Shown here: piece after piece, positions 26,354 through 35,591 of the stretch
How positions within the stretch are numbered: the stretch's first letter is position 1
Layout of the letters: every line of letters starts with the position of its first letter
DNA from: Microcystis aeruginosa W13-11
Lineage (GTDB): Bacteria; Cyanobacteriota; Cyanobacteriia; Cyanobacteriales; Microcystaceae
DNA length: 52,082 bases
Direction of reading: 5' to 3'
Assembly: GCA_009995705.1 (NCBI GenBank)
Contig: JAADBR010000008.1
Location: 1 to 52,082, forward strand
The notes under the pieces: model-generated
Database searches by the model: none
Told to the model about the DNA's origin: nothing
What the model saw: only the letters and a program-made list of their open reading frames with translations
Translations under genes and position numbers: made by a program

Positions 26354-28405
26354 ATGACAAATACCAGTAACCCGCTGCTTGCCGGTCAAGGATTACCGGC
26401 TTTTGACCAAATCCAACCCGGCCTGATTGTCCCTGGGATGACGCAACTTTTGCAGGAACTGGCCAGAGAATTAACCGAACTGGAAGCGCAGATTACCCCC
26501 ACTTGGGAAAAATTAGTCGAACCCCTTACCCGGATTGAAGAACGTTTAAGCTGGAGTTGGGGGATTATCGGTCATCTGATGGGGGTAAAAAATAGCCCAG
26601 AATTGCGTCAAGCTTACGAAACCGTACAACCACAGGTAGTCGAGTTTATTAGCCGTTTAAGCCAAAGTAAGCCCATTTATGAGGCATTTTTGTCCCTGCG
26701 TCAAGGGGAAAGCTGGGGGCAATTAGACGAGGCACAACAGCGCATTGTCGAAGCTTCCCTGCGGGACGCTCAATTGGCTGGGGTGGGATTAGCAGGGGAG
26801 AAAAAAGACAGATTTAACGCGATTCAACTGGAATTAGCGGAAATAACCACGAAATTTTCCAATAACATCCTTGATGCCACCAAAGCTTTTCAACTGAAAC
26901 TAACAACCCCAGAAGATATCGCCGGTTTACCCCCTAGTCTCCTCAGTTTAGCCGCCCAAACAGCCCGCAGCCAAGGGGAAACTAACGCCAGCACCGAAAC
27001 TGGACCCTGGGTGATTACCCTCGATTTTCCCAGTTATTTCCCCTTTACGAAGTACAGCGATAATCGGGAATTGCGCGAAAAACTCTATAAAGCCTACGTT
27101 AGTCGGGCCGATCTGGGAGAATTGGATAATAATCCCTTAATCGATCGCATTTTGCAACTTCGTCAGGAACAGGCCCATCTTCTAGGTTATAGTACCTACG
27201 CCGAGGTTAGTCTTGCCCGGAAAATGGCCAATTCTGTGGATGAAATCGAGAAATTGCTTGACAATTTGCGCCAAGTAAGCTATGAAGCGGCAAAACAGGA
27301 TTTAGAGGCCCTAAAAACTTTTGCGGGAACCGACGATCTCAAGCATTGGGATATAGCCTATTGGTCAGAAAAACAGCGTCAGGCCAAGTTTAACTTTATT
27401 GCCGAGGAATTACGCCCCTATTTCCCCCTACCACGGGTTTTAGAAGGCATATTTAGCCTCGCTAAACGGATTTTTGGGGTAGAAATTATCGCTGCCGACG
27501 GTAAAGCACCTATCTGGCATCCCGATGTGCGTTATTTCCAGATTAATGACGAAAAGGGCGAAAAAATCGCCTATTTCTACCTTGATGCCTACAGTCGTCC
27601 CGCCGAAAAACGCGGCGGCGCTTGGATGGATGTCTGTATCGGTCGGGCCAAAACCGGCACCGAGGTGCGTTTACCTGTGGCTTATTTAATCTGCAATCAA
27701 ACGCCTCCAGTAGATGGAAACCCCAGTTTAATGACCTTTGAGGAGGTAACTACCCTATTTCACGAATTTGGCCACGGTTTACAGCATATGTTAACCACTG
27801 TGGATTATTCTGGCGCGGCGGGTATTAATAACGTTGAGTGGGACGCGGTGGAATTGCCCAGTCAATTTATGGAAAATTGGTGTTATGATCGCCCTACTTT
27901 AATGAGTATGGCCAAACACTACGAAACCGGTGCAACTCTCCCCGAACATTACTACCAAAAACTGCTCCTAACTAAGAATTATATGAGCGGTTCGGCCATG
28001 TTGCGTCAGTTACATTTGTCTCTAGTAGATTTGGAATTACACCATCGTTATCAACCCAATGGCGGCGAAACTCCTAAACAGGTCAGACAGCGTTTAGCGG
28101 CGACGACGACGATAATTCCTCCCCTACCGGAAGATGCTTTTTTGTGTTCTTTTGGGCATATTTTCGCTGGCGGTTATGCGGCGGGTTACTATAGTTATAA
28201 ATGGGCAGAAGTTCTTAGTGCCGATGCTTTTGCCGCTTTCGAGGAAGTGGGATTAGATGACGAAGAAGCAGTGAAAGCGATCGGTCGCCGTTTTCGCGAT
28301 ACTGTCTTAGCTATGGGGGGAAGTTCCCATCCTATGAATGTTTTTAAAGCTTTCCGCGGTCGCGAACCCAGTACCGAGCCTCTCCTCCGTCATAGCGGTT
28401 TATAA
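26354..28405 (+). CDS. prlC: M3 family oligopeptidase A
   Basis: At 683 residues it has oligopeptidase A length. The N-terminal helical region starts NPLLAGQGLPAFDQIQP and the catalytic zinc motif is LFHEFGHGLQHM (His470, Glu471, His474), with the third ligand Glu a little further on in NNVEWDAVELPSQF. Other family marks are ISYDL-like strand YFYLDAYSRPAEKRGGAWMD and AGYYSYKWAEVLSADAFAAF near the end. It breaks down short peptides, including cleaved signal and transit peptides, in the cytosol. The active site is intact. Monocistronic, with an inverted-repeat element right behind it. Confidence 0.95.
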   Translation: MTNTSNPLLAGQGLPAFDQIQPGLIVPGMTQLLQELARELTELEAQITPTWEKLVEPLTRIEERLSWSWGIIGHLMGVKNSPELRQAYETVQPQVVEFISRLSQSKPIYEAFLSLRQGESWGQLDEAQQRIVEASLRDAQLAGVGLAGEKKDRFNAIQLELAEITTKFSNNILDATKAFQLKLTTPEDIAGLPPSLLSLAAQTARSQGETNASTETGPWVITLDFPSYFPFTKYSDNRELREKLYKAYVSRADLGELDNNPLIDRILQLRQEQAHLLGYSTYAEVSLARKMANSVDEIEKLLDNLRQVSYEAAKQDLEALKTFAGTDDLKHWDIAYWSEKQRQAKFNFIAEELRPYFPLPRVLEGIFSLAKRIFGVEIIAADGKAPIWHPDVRYFQINDEKGEKIAYFYLDAYSRPAEKRGGAWMDVCIGRAKTGTEVRLPVAYLICNQTPPVDGNPSLMTFEEVTTLFHEFGHGLQHMLTTVDYSGAAGINNVEWDAVELPSQFMENWCYDRPTLMSMAKHYETGATLPEHYYQKLLLTKNYMSGSAMLRQLHLSLVDLELHHRYQPNGGETPKQVRQRLAATTTIIPPLPEDAFLCSFGHIFAGGYAAGYYSYKWAEVLSADAFAAFEEVGLDDEEAVKAIGRRFRDTVLAMGGSSHPMNVFKAFRGREPSTEPLLRHSGL

Positions 28406-28429
28406 AAGTAGCCAAAAACTTTTCTTTGT

Positions 28430-28494
28430 GGTGCGTTACGGCAATATTTAGCTCTTGATTTTTTCCCTAAAAACAAGGGATTGCCTAACGCACC
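28430..28494. repeat. Inverted-repeat element between the peptidase and a toxin-antitoxin pair
   Basis: GGTGCGTTACGGCAAT (28430-28445) pairs with ATTGCCTAACGCACC (28480-28494) with one base extra in the left arm. It lies between the peptidase stop and the toxin-antitoxin promoter and could also act as a terminator. GGTGCGTT is also the leading sequence of the repeats near 6408 and 7334, which suggests one family. Confidence 0.6.
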
Positions 28495-28556
28495 CTACTT
28501 GACTATATTGTGATAAGATATCGGAAAGAAAAGTTAACTAACAGGAGCAAACTTTA

Positions 28557-28781
28557 ATGAGTATCGCCTTTTTTCAAGATCTGATCGAATCGGTAGAGAG
28601 TCTATCCATTGAAGACCAAGATTATTTGTTTGAGCTAATTCGTAAAAGACGCATTGAGAAACGCCGTGAGGAGATGGCTAAAAATGGCGAAGAAACCTTA
28701 AAATCTTTAGCAATGGGAACAGCAAAAAAAGGCAGTGCTGAAGAGATAATGGCTTATTTGTTAGAGGATGAAGAAGAATGA
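28557..28781 (+). CDS. Antitoxin of a RelE-type pair
   Basis: This 74-residue, highly charged protein (MSIAFFQDLIESVESLSIED, then LIRKRRIEKRREEMAKNGEE) is mostly helical and ends EEIMAYLLEDEEE. CAGGAGCAAAC before the ATG is a good ribosome site. Its stop overlaps the toxin start by four bases (ATGA), a standard antitoxin-first layout. The middle basic stretch resembles antitoxins of the cyanobacterial type that pair with RelE/YafQ toxins. It would bind and block the toxin and repress the shared promoter. Confidence 0.75.
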   Translation: MSIAFFQDLIESVESLSIEDQDYLFELIRKRRIEKRREEMAKNGEETLKSLAMGTAKKGSAEEIMAYLLEDEEE

Positions 28782-29059
28782 AATTAGTTGCTGACAAAAG
28801 CTTTAAAAGAGCTTTTCAACGCTTAATGAGCAAAAATCCTCAACTACAAAGCAAGGTATCAGAGGTTCTACATTTGTTAGAAGATAATCCCTTCACCCCC
28901 TCTTTAAAATCCCATAAGCTTACAGGTAGATTAGAAGGTTATTGGTCATGTTCTGTTAGTTACGATTGCCGTATTATTTTTACTTTTCGTCAAGATACTG
29001 ATTCAGGAGAAACTTTAATTGTTATAGTTGATATTGGAAAACACGATCAAGTTTACTGA
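28778..29059 (+). CDS. RelE/YafQ-type mRNA interferase toxin
   Basis: This 93-residue protein reads MKLVADKSFKRAFQRLMSKN, then LKSHKLTGRLEGYWSCSVSYDCRIIF, divided by the sheet, and ends with DIGKHDQVY. The motifs KSHKLTGRL...G.W...V..D.RI.F and the closing GKHDQVY-type end are typical of RelE/YafQ/ParE-fold toxins. RelE toxins cut mRNA in the ribosomal A site. It overlaps the antitoxin gene by four bases, and no further gene follows in the operon. Confidence 0.85.
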   Translation: MKLVADKSFKRAFQRLMSKNPQLQSKVSEVLHLLEDNPFTPSLKSHKLTGRLEGYWSCSVSYDCRIIFTFRQDTDSGETLIVIVDIGKHDQVY

Positions 29060-29448
29060 TTTATCTCTTGAATTTGTTCTTGCTTATCAATTGTATAATT
29101 ACAGTGCGATATCGCCTACTTTTCTAGCGTGCGTTCCTGGAAATTTTTGGTTCTGAAACCCCTTAACTACTGTATATTTTTATTAAGAATTATCTGTTCC
29201 TTGTAACATTAACTCCTAATTCTTAACAAATTACCATAGACTCTCAACAGAAAAACCGATTATAATAAAGGGAACTGAACAGAACTGCTCGATCGATAGA
29301 TAACTGATTAATTAAAGTTTTATTACTTTTGATGGCCTGGGATTAAGATAAGTAAATTTATTCTCGATCACTCCCTGAAAGTGAGAAGAAATAGTTTTAA
29401 TAAACAAAGAGTTTTCAACTTGGCAAAAATCCTCTGGGAGCAATACAC
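29060..29448. other. 389-bp leader region of the phytochrome operon
   Basis: No gene. It includes the stretch between the toxin stop and the phytochrome start. TATAAT at 29261-29266 is the clearest -10-like box, but no good TTGACA lies 16-18 bases upstream, so any promoter here may depend on an activator. A long, A/T-rich leader would follow. Confidence 0.45.
29261..29266 (+). promoter_or_regulatory. Possible -10 box of the cph1 operon
   Basis: TATAAT matches the consensus exactly. There is no recognisable -35 at the right distance, so this is a weak call. It would give a leader of about 175 bases before the phytochrome start at 29449. Confidence 0.3.
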
Positions 29449-31755
29449 ATGGAAGTTCTAACCGAGACAATTAACCCAACTTCGATCGAACGGGAACCGA
29501 TCCATCTCTATAACCGAATTCAACCGCACGGAGTGCTTTTAGTTCTCAGCGAACCGGAGCTAAAAGTCAGCCAAACTAGCAGTAATAGCCGCAGTTTATT
29601 GGGAATTTCTCCGGGGGAAATTATCGGTAAAACCCTAGAGGAAATCTTCGATCCCTTTCAGATCGATCCTCTGAAATCAGCCATAGAAAATAACGATTTT
29701 GATGCTATCAATCCCTCCAAAATTTGGGCGCGGGTTAAAGGGGATGATTTTGCCGTCTTTGATGCTATTTTTCACCGCAACACCGAACAAATACTGATTT
29801 TAGAGTTAGAACCAGCTATTTCCTATGAAAACATTCCTTTCCTGAGATTCTATCACCTAGCCAAAACTTCGATCGATAAACTTGAAGCCACCCGTAACCT
29901 GAAAGATTTCTGTAATATCATCGTTAAAGAAGTGCGAAAAATGACAGGATTCGATCGGGTTATGTTATACAAATTCGACGAAGAAGATAACGGTGATGTG
30001 ATAGCAGAAGACAAAATAGAGCAACTAGAACCCTATCTCGGTTTACGTTATCCCGCTTCCGATATCCCTCTCCCGGCACGAAATTTATTAAGTGCTAATT
30101 GGATTCGACAGATTCCCGATGCTACCTCTGAACCCGTCGATCTAGTGCCTGTTCTTCATCCCGAAACTCAACAACCTTTAAATTTAACTCTGTCCAGTCT
30201 TAGAAGTGCTTCTCCCTGTCATTTAGAATACCTGCATAACATGGGAGTGGGAGCATCTCTAACCATTTCTCTGATTGAAAATAAACGTCTTTGGGGTATT
30301 ATTGCCTGTCATCACCGCACCCCCAAATATGTACCCTACGAACTGCGTAAAGCTTGTGAGTTCTTGGGAAGAGTTATTTTTTCGGAAATATCGGCACGGG
30401 AAGAAACTGAGGATTATGACTATCGAGTGAAATTGAACTTTGTGCAATCGCAATTAATCGATTATATGGCGGAAGCTAATAACTTTATCGATGGATTAAT
30501 TGCCCATAAACCGAATCTGCTTAATCTAACTAAAGCCACGGGAGCCGCTATTTGTTTAGGCGGCAATTATACCTTAATTGGAGTAACACCGAGCGAAGAA
30601 GAACTCAATTATCTGATTACTTGGCTAGAAAAAAACGTCCATGAAGATGTTTACTATACCAATTCCTTACCGCGAATTTATGCCGATGCGGGTAAGTTTA
30701 AAGATATTGCCAGTGGCCTACTAGCAATTCCTATTTCTAAACGTAATTATCTCCTCTGGTTTCGTCCGGAAGTAATTCAAACCGTGAACTGGGGTGGTGA
30801 TCCGGGTAAAGCGATCGAAACGACTGCCATAGATGGTAATATTCGTCTCTGTCCGCGTAAATCTTTCTCCCTCTGGAAAGAAACCGTTCGCCTGAAATCT
30901 TTACCCTGGAAAGCAGTAGAAATTAACGCCGCACTAGAATTACGAAAAGCGATCGTCAATATCATCTTAAAACAAGCCGATGAATTGGCACGTTTAGCGC
31001 GAGATTTGGAACTATCAAACGCCGAATTAAAAAAATTCGCCTACGTCGCCTCCCACGATTTACAGGAACCCCTCAATCAAGTCGCCAACTATGTGCAGTT
31101 GCTAGAAATGCGCTACACCGAAGAACTGGACGAAGATGCTAAAGAATTTATTACTTTTGCCGTCGAAGGTGTCAGCTTGATGCAAACATTAATAGATGAT
31201 GTGCTGGTTTACTCGAAAGTGGATATGCAGGCGGTAGAGTTTAGTACCATTGATGCCAATCTGGCACTGGAAAAAGCTCTCGCTAACCTGAAAGGAAGAA
31301 TTCAAGAAAGTCAAGCTCTGATCACCGTTGATCCTTTGCCAATTGTCATGGCAGATAAAACCCAGTTAATGCAATTGTTCCAAAATCTCATCGGTAATGC
31401 CATTAAATTCCGAGGAAAAGCAACCCCCACTATTCATATTGCTGCTCAACGTCAAGAGGAGGAATGGCTGTTCTCTGTCACCGATAATGGAATTGGTATC
31501 GATCCCCGATTTTCCGAACGCATTTTCGTGATTTTCCAACGACTACACACCCGCGACGAGTACCCTGGCACAGGTATGGGGTTGGCGATTTGTAAGAAAA
31601 TTATCGAGTGTCATCGCGGACGAATTTGGGTAGAATCCCAATTAGGTAAAGGAGCGGTTTTCTATTTTACAATTCCCCTAGGAGGTAACGAGCGTGAGCG
31701 CTGGCGAGGACGTGCCACACAAAATTATCTTATTAGTGGAGGACAGCAAAGCTGA
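29449..31755 (+). CDS. cph1: Cph1-type phytochrome histidine kinase
   Basis: This 768-residue photoreceptor kinase has a PAS domain (about 20-120, HLYNRIQPHGVLLVL), a GAF domain (about 140-315), a PHY domain (about 330-505, with PRKSFSLWKETV), a HisKA domain with phospho-acceptor His536 in YVASHDLQEPLNQ, and a HATPase_c domain (NLIGNAIKF, DNGIGID, GTGMGLAICKKI). The bilin attachment cysteine is present: Cys257 in SASPCHLEYLHNMGV, with YPASDIPLPAR just before. It covalently binds phycocyanobilin and switches between red and far-red forms in the cytosol. Its C-terminal 20 residues overlap the downstream rcp1 gene. Confidence 0.95.
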   Translation: MEVLTETINPTSIEREPIHLYNRIQPHGVLLVLSEPELKVSQTSSNSRSLLGISPGEIIGKTLEEIFDPFQIDPLKSAIENNDFDAINPSKIWARVKGDDFAVFDAIFHRNTEQILILELEPAISYENIPFLRFYHLAKTSIDKLEATRNLKDFCNIIVKEVRKMTGFDRVMLYKFDEEDNGDVIAEDKIEQLEPYLGLRYPASDIPLPARNLLSANWIRQIPDATSEPVDLVPVLHPETQQPLNLTLSSLRSASPCHLEYLHNMGVGASLTISLIENKRLWGIIACHHRTPKYVPYELRKACEFLGRVIFSEISAREETEDYDYRVKLNFVQSQLIDYMAEANNFIDGLIAHKPNLLNLTKATGAAICLGGNYTLIGVTPSEEELNYLITWLEKNVHEDVYYTNSLPRIYADAGKFKDIASGLLAIPISKRNYLLWFRPEVIQTVNWGGDPGKAIETTAIDGNIRLCPRKSFSLWKETVRLKSLPWKAVEINAALELRKAIVNIILKQADELARLARDLELSNAELKKFAYVASHDLQEPLNQVANYVQLLEMRYTEELDEDAKEFITFAVEGVSLMQTLIDDVLVYSKVDMQAVEFSTIDANLALEKALANLKGRIQESQALITVDPLPIVMADKTQLMQLFQNLIGNAIKFRGKATPTIHIAAQRQEEEWLFSVTDNGIGIDPRFSERIFVIFQRLHTRDEYPGTGMGLAICKKIIECHRGRIWVESQLGKGAVFYFTIPLGGNERERWRGRATQNYLISGGQQS

Positions 31756-32140
31756 TATTCGCCTCATCCAAGAGGCATTAAAAACTAGCACCGTCCCCCA
31801 TGAATTAGTTATCGTTAGGGATGGTGTCAACGCCATGGATTATCTGCGTCGAGAAGGGGAGTATCTCGATTCTCCCCGTCCTCATCTGATTCTTCTCGAT
31901 CTGAATTTACCCAGAAAAGACGGACGGGAGGTATTAGCGGAGATCAAAAACGATCCCAGTTTAAAAAGAATTCCCGTGGTGGTTTTAACCACTTCTCGCA
32001 ACGAGGAGGATATTTTTTATAGCTATGAACTGCACGTTAATTGTTATATAACCAAGTCGCGCAATCTCAACGATTTGTTCAAAATTGTCAAAAATATCGA
32101 GGCTTTTTGGTTAGAAACCGCTACTTTACCCAGTGAGTGA
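31694..32140 (+). CDS. rcp1: Rcp1-type response regulator, cognate to Cph1
   Basis: This 148-residue single REC domain starts at GTG (31694), with GGAGGT at 31681-31686 seven bases upstream. That choice overlaps cph1 by 62 bases. The acceptor is Asp69 in HLILLDLNLPRKDG, the acidic pair lies in LLVEDSKAD, the conserved Thr in VVVLTTSRNE and the conserved Lys in CYITKSRN. It resembles Synechocystis Rcp1 strongly. It receives phosphate from Cph1 in a light-dependent way and has no output domain, so it probably acts by binding a partner protein. Confidence 0.93.
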   Translation: MSAGEDVPHKIILLVEDSKADIRLIQEALKTSTVPHELVIVRDGVNAMDYLRREGEYLDSPRPHLILLDLNLPRKDGREVLAEIKNDPSLKRIPVVVLTTSRNEEDIFYSYELHVNCYITKSRNLNDLFKIVKNIEAFWLETATLPSE

Positions 32141-32302
32141 ATCATTATCAGTGATCAGTTATCAGTGATCAGTTATCAGGTTTGAGTTTTCAGTTAGTAG
32201 TATCAAGTGGCAAGTTCTGAGCTTTCTTTTCACTGATTACTGATTACTGAAAAATATTCCCACTTCCTAACTTCCCAAATCTCTTTAACTCTTGATTAAA
32301 AA

Positions 32303-33478
32303 ATGGGACTCTCACAGGATATAAAAGTTCTTTTAATCGAGGATAATTTAGCCGAAGCTCGATTATTAAAGGAAATTCTTAAGGGTAATGAAAAAAAAGA
32401 ATTTCATCTGGTTAATGTCTCAAGATTATCCGAGGCAATTTCTCTGTTACAACAAACAAATTTTGATGTAATTTTATTAGATCTAACTTTACCAGATAGT
32501 CAGGGTTTGGAATCCTTAGCTCCCCTTTTGATTACGGCTCCGAAATTGCCAATCGTGGTTTTAACTAATACTAATGATGATAATTTAGCTTTGGCAGCAC
32601 TGCGTCAGGGAGCGCAGGATTATTTAATTAAAAGAGAAGTAAGTTTAGAAATTTTAACTCGATCGCTATGTTATGCGATCGAGCGAAAACAGATGGAGGA
32701 AGCTTTACGAGAATCGAACGAAGCTTTAAAAATGAGCGTGATTGAACGCACTAATCAACTGGAAAAAGCGCAGGAATTAAATCAGTTAAAAACTGAATTT
32801 GTTTCCATGTTATCCCACGATTTTCGCAATCCTTTAAATAAAATTTTACTCTCGGCTGGATTACTAGAAGAAAGTCGCGATCGGTTGACAAAAGATCAGC
32901 AAGTTAGCTATTTTCGCATGATTCGATCGGCCATTAAAGACATGGATCAATTGCTCACAGAAGTGTTATTAATTGGTAGGGCTGATTCCGGGAGATTATA
33001 CTGTCAATTTGATCTGGTGGATTTGCTGGATTATTGTCAGAAATTGGTAGAATCTTTTATTGTTAAGCCAGAAAACCAATCAGCAATTATTTCCCAAATT
33101 GAGGGCAGCTTAGAAAGAGGACTTTGGGATGTTAATTTAATTAAACATATCTTGACAAATTTACTGGGAAATGCTATTAAATATTCACCTCAAGGCAACC
33201 CCGTAGAATTTAAGATTATTGTCGAATCCGAGCAGGTAGTCTTTAAAATTATCGATCGAGGGATTGGTATTCCTAGCAAGGATCAAGAACATTTATTTAA
33301 ACCTTTTTATCGCGGTAGCAATGTCAATAATATTCAAGGAACGGGATTAGGATTAGCCATTGTCGGACGCTGTGTGGAAGCGCACAAAGGACAAATTTAC
33401 CTAGAAAGTGAGGAAGGAAAAGGCACAAAGATCACGGTGATTCTACCGATTATTACCGACATTGAACACCTAAATTGA
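32303..33478 (+). CDS. Receiver domain-histidine kinase hybrid behind rcp1
   Basis: This 391-residue protein has an N-terminal REC domain (acceptor Asp60 in NFDVILLDLTLPDSQ, residues 1-130), a coiled connector (KQMEEALRESNEALKMSVIE), a HisKA domain (His172 in SMLSHDFRNPLNKI) and HATPase_c (LTNLLGNAIKYSPQGNPVEF, IDRGIGIPSKDQEHLFKPFY, GTGLGLAIVGRCVEAHKGQI). REC fused in front of a kinase lets an upstream phosphate donor control its output. It lies 162 bases behind rcp1 in the same direction, so it may belong to the Cph1 cluster, which adds a second step. The gap holds tandem AGTTATCAG/TGATCAG repeats. Confidence 0.9.
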   Translation: MGLSQDIKVLLIEDNLAEARLLKEILKGNEKKEFHLVNVSRLSEAISLLQQTNFDVILLDLTLPDSQGLESLAPLLITAPKLPIVVLTNTNDDNLALAALRQGAQDYLIKREVSLEILTRSLCYAIERKQMEEALRESNEALKMSVIERTNQLEKAQELNQLKTEFVSMLSHDFRNPLNKILLSAGLLEESRDRLTKDQQVSYFRMIRSAIKDMDQLLTEVLLIGRADSGRLYCQFDLVDLLDYCQKLVESFIVKPENQSAIISQIEGSLERGLWDVNLIKHILTNLLGNAIKYSPQGNPVEFKIIVESEQVVFKIIDRGIGIPSKDQEHLFKPFYRGSNVNNIQGTGLGLAIVGRCVEAHKGQIYLESEEGKGTKITVILPIITDIEHLN

Positions 33479-33847
33479 GATCAACAATAGGGTGGCTCCA
33501 CAATTTTTTTTTTTCCGCTGCCCCTCTCTCCTCTCCCCTAGGGTTGATTCATGAATCAACCCTACCTCTCCCTTCTCCCTTCTCCCCTTCCATAGGATTG
33601 AGGATCACCCTGAGCGTTCATCCGATCGAGTGATTTTGCGGAAAAGTGTTAAAAAAGATTGCTGTTTGTAAAGACAACTGTTACCGTGGGTTCAAGAGTG
33701 CGCTTTAAAGGAGGAAAAATCCCATGCACCCTAATCTATCCATCTATCCCCCGATTGCTTCGCTACTTATGTAGGGCATAGATGCACAAATCAAAGATTT
33801 CAGAAGCAAAACCAATAAATTCCCGTACTGTTGCTTAAAACAGGAGT
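33479..33847. other. 369-bp intergenic region with a perfect palindrome
   Basis: No gene. It contains the 26-bp palindrome at 33539-33564, a poly-T run and CTCTCCCTTCTCC repeats. AACAGGAGTTTG just before 33854 provides the ribosome site of the next gene. Confidence 0.55.
33539..33564. repeat. Perfect 26-bp palindrome
   Basis: The 26 bases equal their reverse complement (arm TAGGGTTGATTCA repeated inverted). A closely related near-palindrome lies at 35858-35883. It may be a remnant of a small palindromic repeat family, or a regulatory site. Confidence 0.75.
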
Positions 33848-33853
33848 TTGATC

Positions 33854-34663
33854 ATGAAATTACAGGGAAAAACAGCCCTAGTCACGGGGGCATCCCGGGG
33901 TATCGGACGAGCGATCGCCTTAGAATTAGCCCGACAAGGTTTAAGCAGAATTGTGATTCTTGCCAGAGATCAAGAGCGATTAGAAAAACTAGCCAAAGAA
34001 ATTGAGTCCCTAGGGGTCATTGCCACACCTTTAGCCCTAGATTTAACCGAAAATGACCTTGTTAGTCCTGCAATTATCCGCGTTTGGCAAGAATGCCGTG
34101 GCATTGATATCCTCGTTAACTGTGCCGGTATTGCCCATCAAACCCCCTTTCTGCGATCGCAATTTTCGCAAGTGCAAGCAGAAATATCTTTAAATCTGAT
34201 GGCCATGTACACAGTTACTCGCTTAATTGCCCGCCGGATGGCAATTCGGGGACAGGGAACCATCGTCAATGTTTCCAGCATGATGGGTAAAATTGCCGCT
34301 CCTAGCTTCGCTACCTACTCGGCTACCAAATTTGCCATTTTGGGCTTTAGTCAAGCTCTCAGGTCGGAATTACGGGAACATAACATCAAAGTTGTCACCC
34401 TCTTACCCTCTTTGACCGATACGGATATGGTGCGAGAATTGCAGTTATTTCGATGGTTAAAGCCGATGAGCGCCGAAGAAGTCGCCCAAACCCTAATTAC
34501 TGGGTTAAATAGGGGAAAAACGGAAATTGTCGTCGGTTGGCAAAGTCATCTAGCTCTTTGGTGTCAAAAATTAGCCCCGAAACTGCTGGAGAAAATTGTC
34601 GATTTAGCTTCTCCCTTACGCCAAGGCAAAGGAAAGGGAGGATGGCGAGAAGTGTTTAACTAG
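33854..34663 (+). CDS. Short-chain dehydrogenase/reductase
   Basis: I start at the ATG at 33854 (MKLQGKTALVTGASRGIGRA), because AGGAGTTTG lies six bases upstream; a TTG two codons earlier is less likely. It gives 269 residues. The NAD(P) motif is TGASRGIGRAIALELA, the strand DILVNCAGIAHQTPF follows, the catalytic Ser is in NVSSMMGKIAAPSF and the Tyr-x-x-x-Lys is YSATK. The basic residue in ASR suggests an NADP preference. Substrate unknown. It is convergent with the pterin synthase gene, and a perfect stem (34682-34702) lies between them. Confidence 0.88.
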   Translation: MKLQGKTALVTGASRGIGRAIALELARQGLSRIVILARDQERLEKLAKEIESLGVIATPLALDLTENDLVSPAIIRVWQECRGIDILVNCAGIAHQTPFLRSQFSQVQAEISLNLMAMYTVTRLIARRMAIRGQGTIVNVSSMMGKIAAPSFATYSATKFAILGFSQALRSELREHNIKVVTLLPSLTDTDMVRELQLFRWLKPMSAEEVAQTLITGLNRGKTEIVVGWQSHLALWCQKLAPKLLEKIVDLASPLRQGKGKGGWREVFN

Positions 34664-34681
34664 GGTTTAATTAAATCCACC

Positions 34682-34702
34682 AGGGTGAGCCATGCTCACC
34701 CT
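34682..34702. terminator. Stem-loop between two convergent genes
   Basis: AGGGTGAGC (34682-34690), loop CAT, GCTCACCCT (34694-34702) form a nine-pair stem. It has no U-run, so intrinsic termination is uncertain. It lies 19 bases after the dehydrogenase stop and 23 before the pterin synthase stop. Confidence 0.4.
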
Positions 34703-34724
34703 AATCACCTTAACTAACAGACAA

Positions 34725-35591
34725 TTAAACGGCTGTCAGAGTTTTTTCTAGAAGTTGTCGGGGAGCTTGAACCGAACCACGACAGTGGATTTCGGCAGAA
34801 TTATTGGGACTTTCAATCAGTTTAACTTTATCCAATTGGGCCCCTAATTGGCGGATCCGTTCCTCTAATAGTTGAGCGATATGTAGGGCAATATTTTCTG
34901 CGGTGGGAACCACTTCGGCAAAATAGGGAATATCCTTATTTAAAAAAGCATGATCGAAAGGTTCTACTACCAATTCATCGATCGCTTTTTGTAAATCCCC
35001 TAGATCCACAATCATACCAGTGCGGGGATCAATTTCTCCCGCCACGGATACTTCTAGGTGATAATTATGACCATGACCGTTTACCCTGGCGCATTTGCCG
35101 TAGATTTCCGAGTTTTGTTCTAGGGTTAATTGCGGTAAAGCCAAACGATGGGCGGCGCTAAAATGGGTTTTGATAGTTAAAGTTGCTTCCATATCTTTTC
35201 CTTGATATTCTGCCCACAATTCGGGGTGTTCAAATAGTTGAATTTTGACCAATGGTAAATAGGGTGCTAATCTTTGCCAGATAACTCTAGCGATATTTTC
35301 TGTGGTGGGTAGGGTTTGCTGAAATTCCGGCCAGACTTGATTGAGATAGGAGTAGTCTAATTCACTGGTTATCTCTCGTTTAATTACCTGTTTCACGGTG
35401 GAGAGATTTTCCACCATGCCATAAAGATTGAGTTCTTTGTATAGGGAGACGTATAATTCGTAATTGTGACCATGACCGGGAAAACGGCTACCAAGACCAA
35501 AAAGTCTTTGATTTTCGGCTTCGTCCCATTCTGGTAGATAATAGCGATGGCTGGCTGAAAACCGCGCTCGACGATTGATGATGCAATCCAT
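34725..35591 (-). CDS. Tandem-domain 6-carboxytetrahydropterin synthase-like protein
   Basis: The ATG at 35591 (MDCIINRRARFSASHRYYLP) gives 288 residues. An upstream frame extends to 35798 but has an unlikely composition. Two QueD/PTPS domains follow each other. The first has FSASHRYYLPEWDE and FPGHGHNYELYVS; the second has FSAAHRLALPQL and CARVNGHGHNYHLEV. Zinc-binding His residues are present in both, but the catalytic Cys occurs only in the second domain (KCARVNGHGH against LGSRFPGHGH in the first). PTPS enzymes make tetrahydropterin precursors, and QueD makes the queuosine intermediate. One domain may have lost catalysis and serve structure. Confidence 0.85.
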   Translation of the reverse strand: MDCIINRRARFSASHRYYLPEWDEAENQRLFGLGSRFPGHGHNYELYVSLYKELNLYGMVENLSTVKQVIKREITSELDYSYLNQVWPEFQQTLPTTENIARVIWQRLAPYLPLVKIQLFEHPELWAEYQGKDMEATLTIKTHFSAAHRLALPQLTLEQNSEIYGKCARVNGHGHNYHLEVSVAGEIDPRTGMIVDLGDLQKAIDELVVEPFDHAFLNKDIPYFAEVVPTAENIALHIAQLLEERIRQLGAQLDKVKLIESPNNSAEIHCRGSVQAPRQLLEKTLTAV

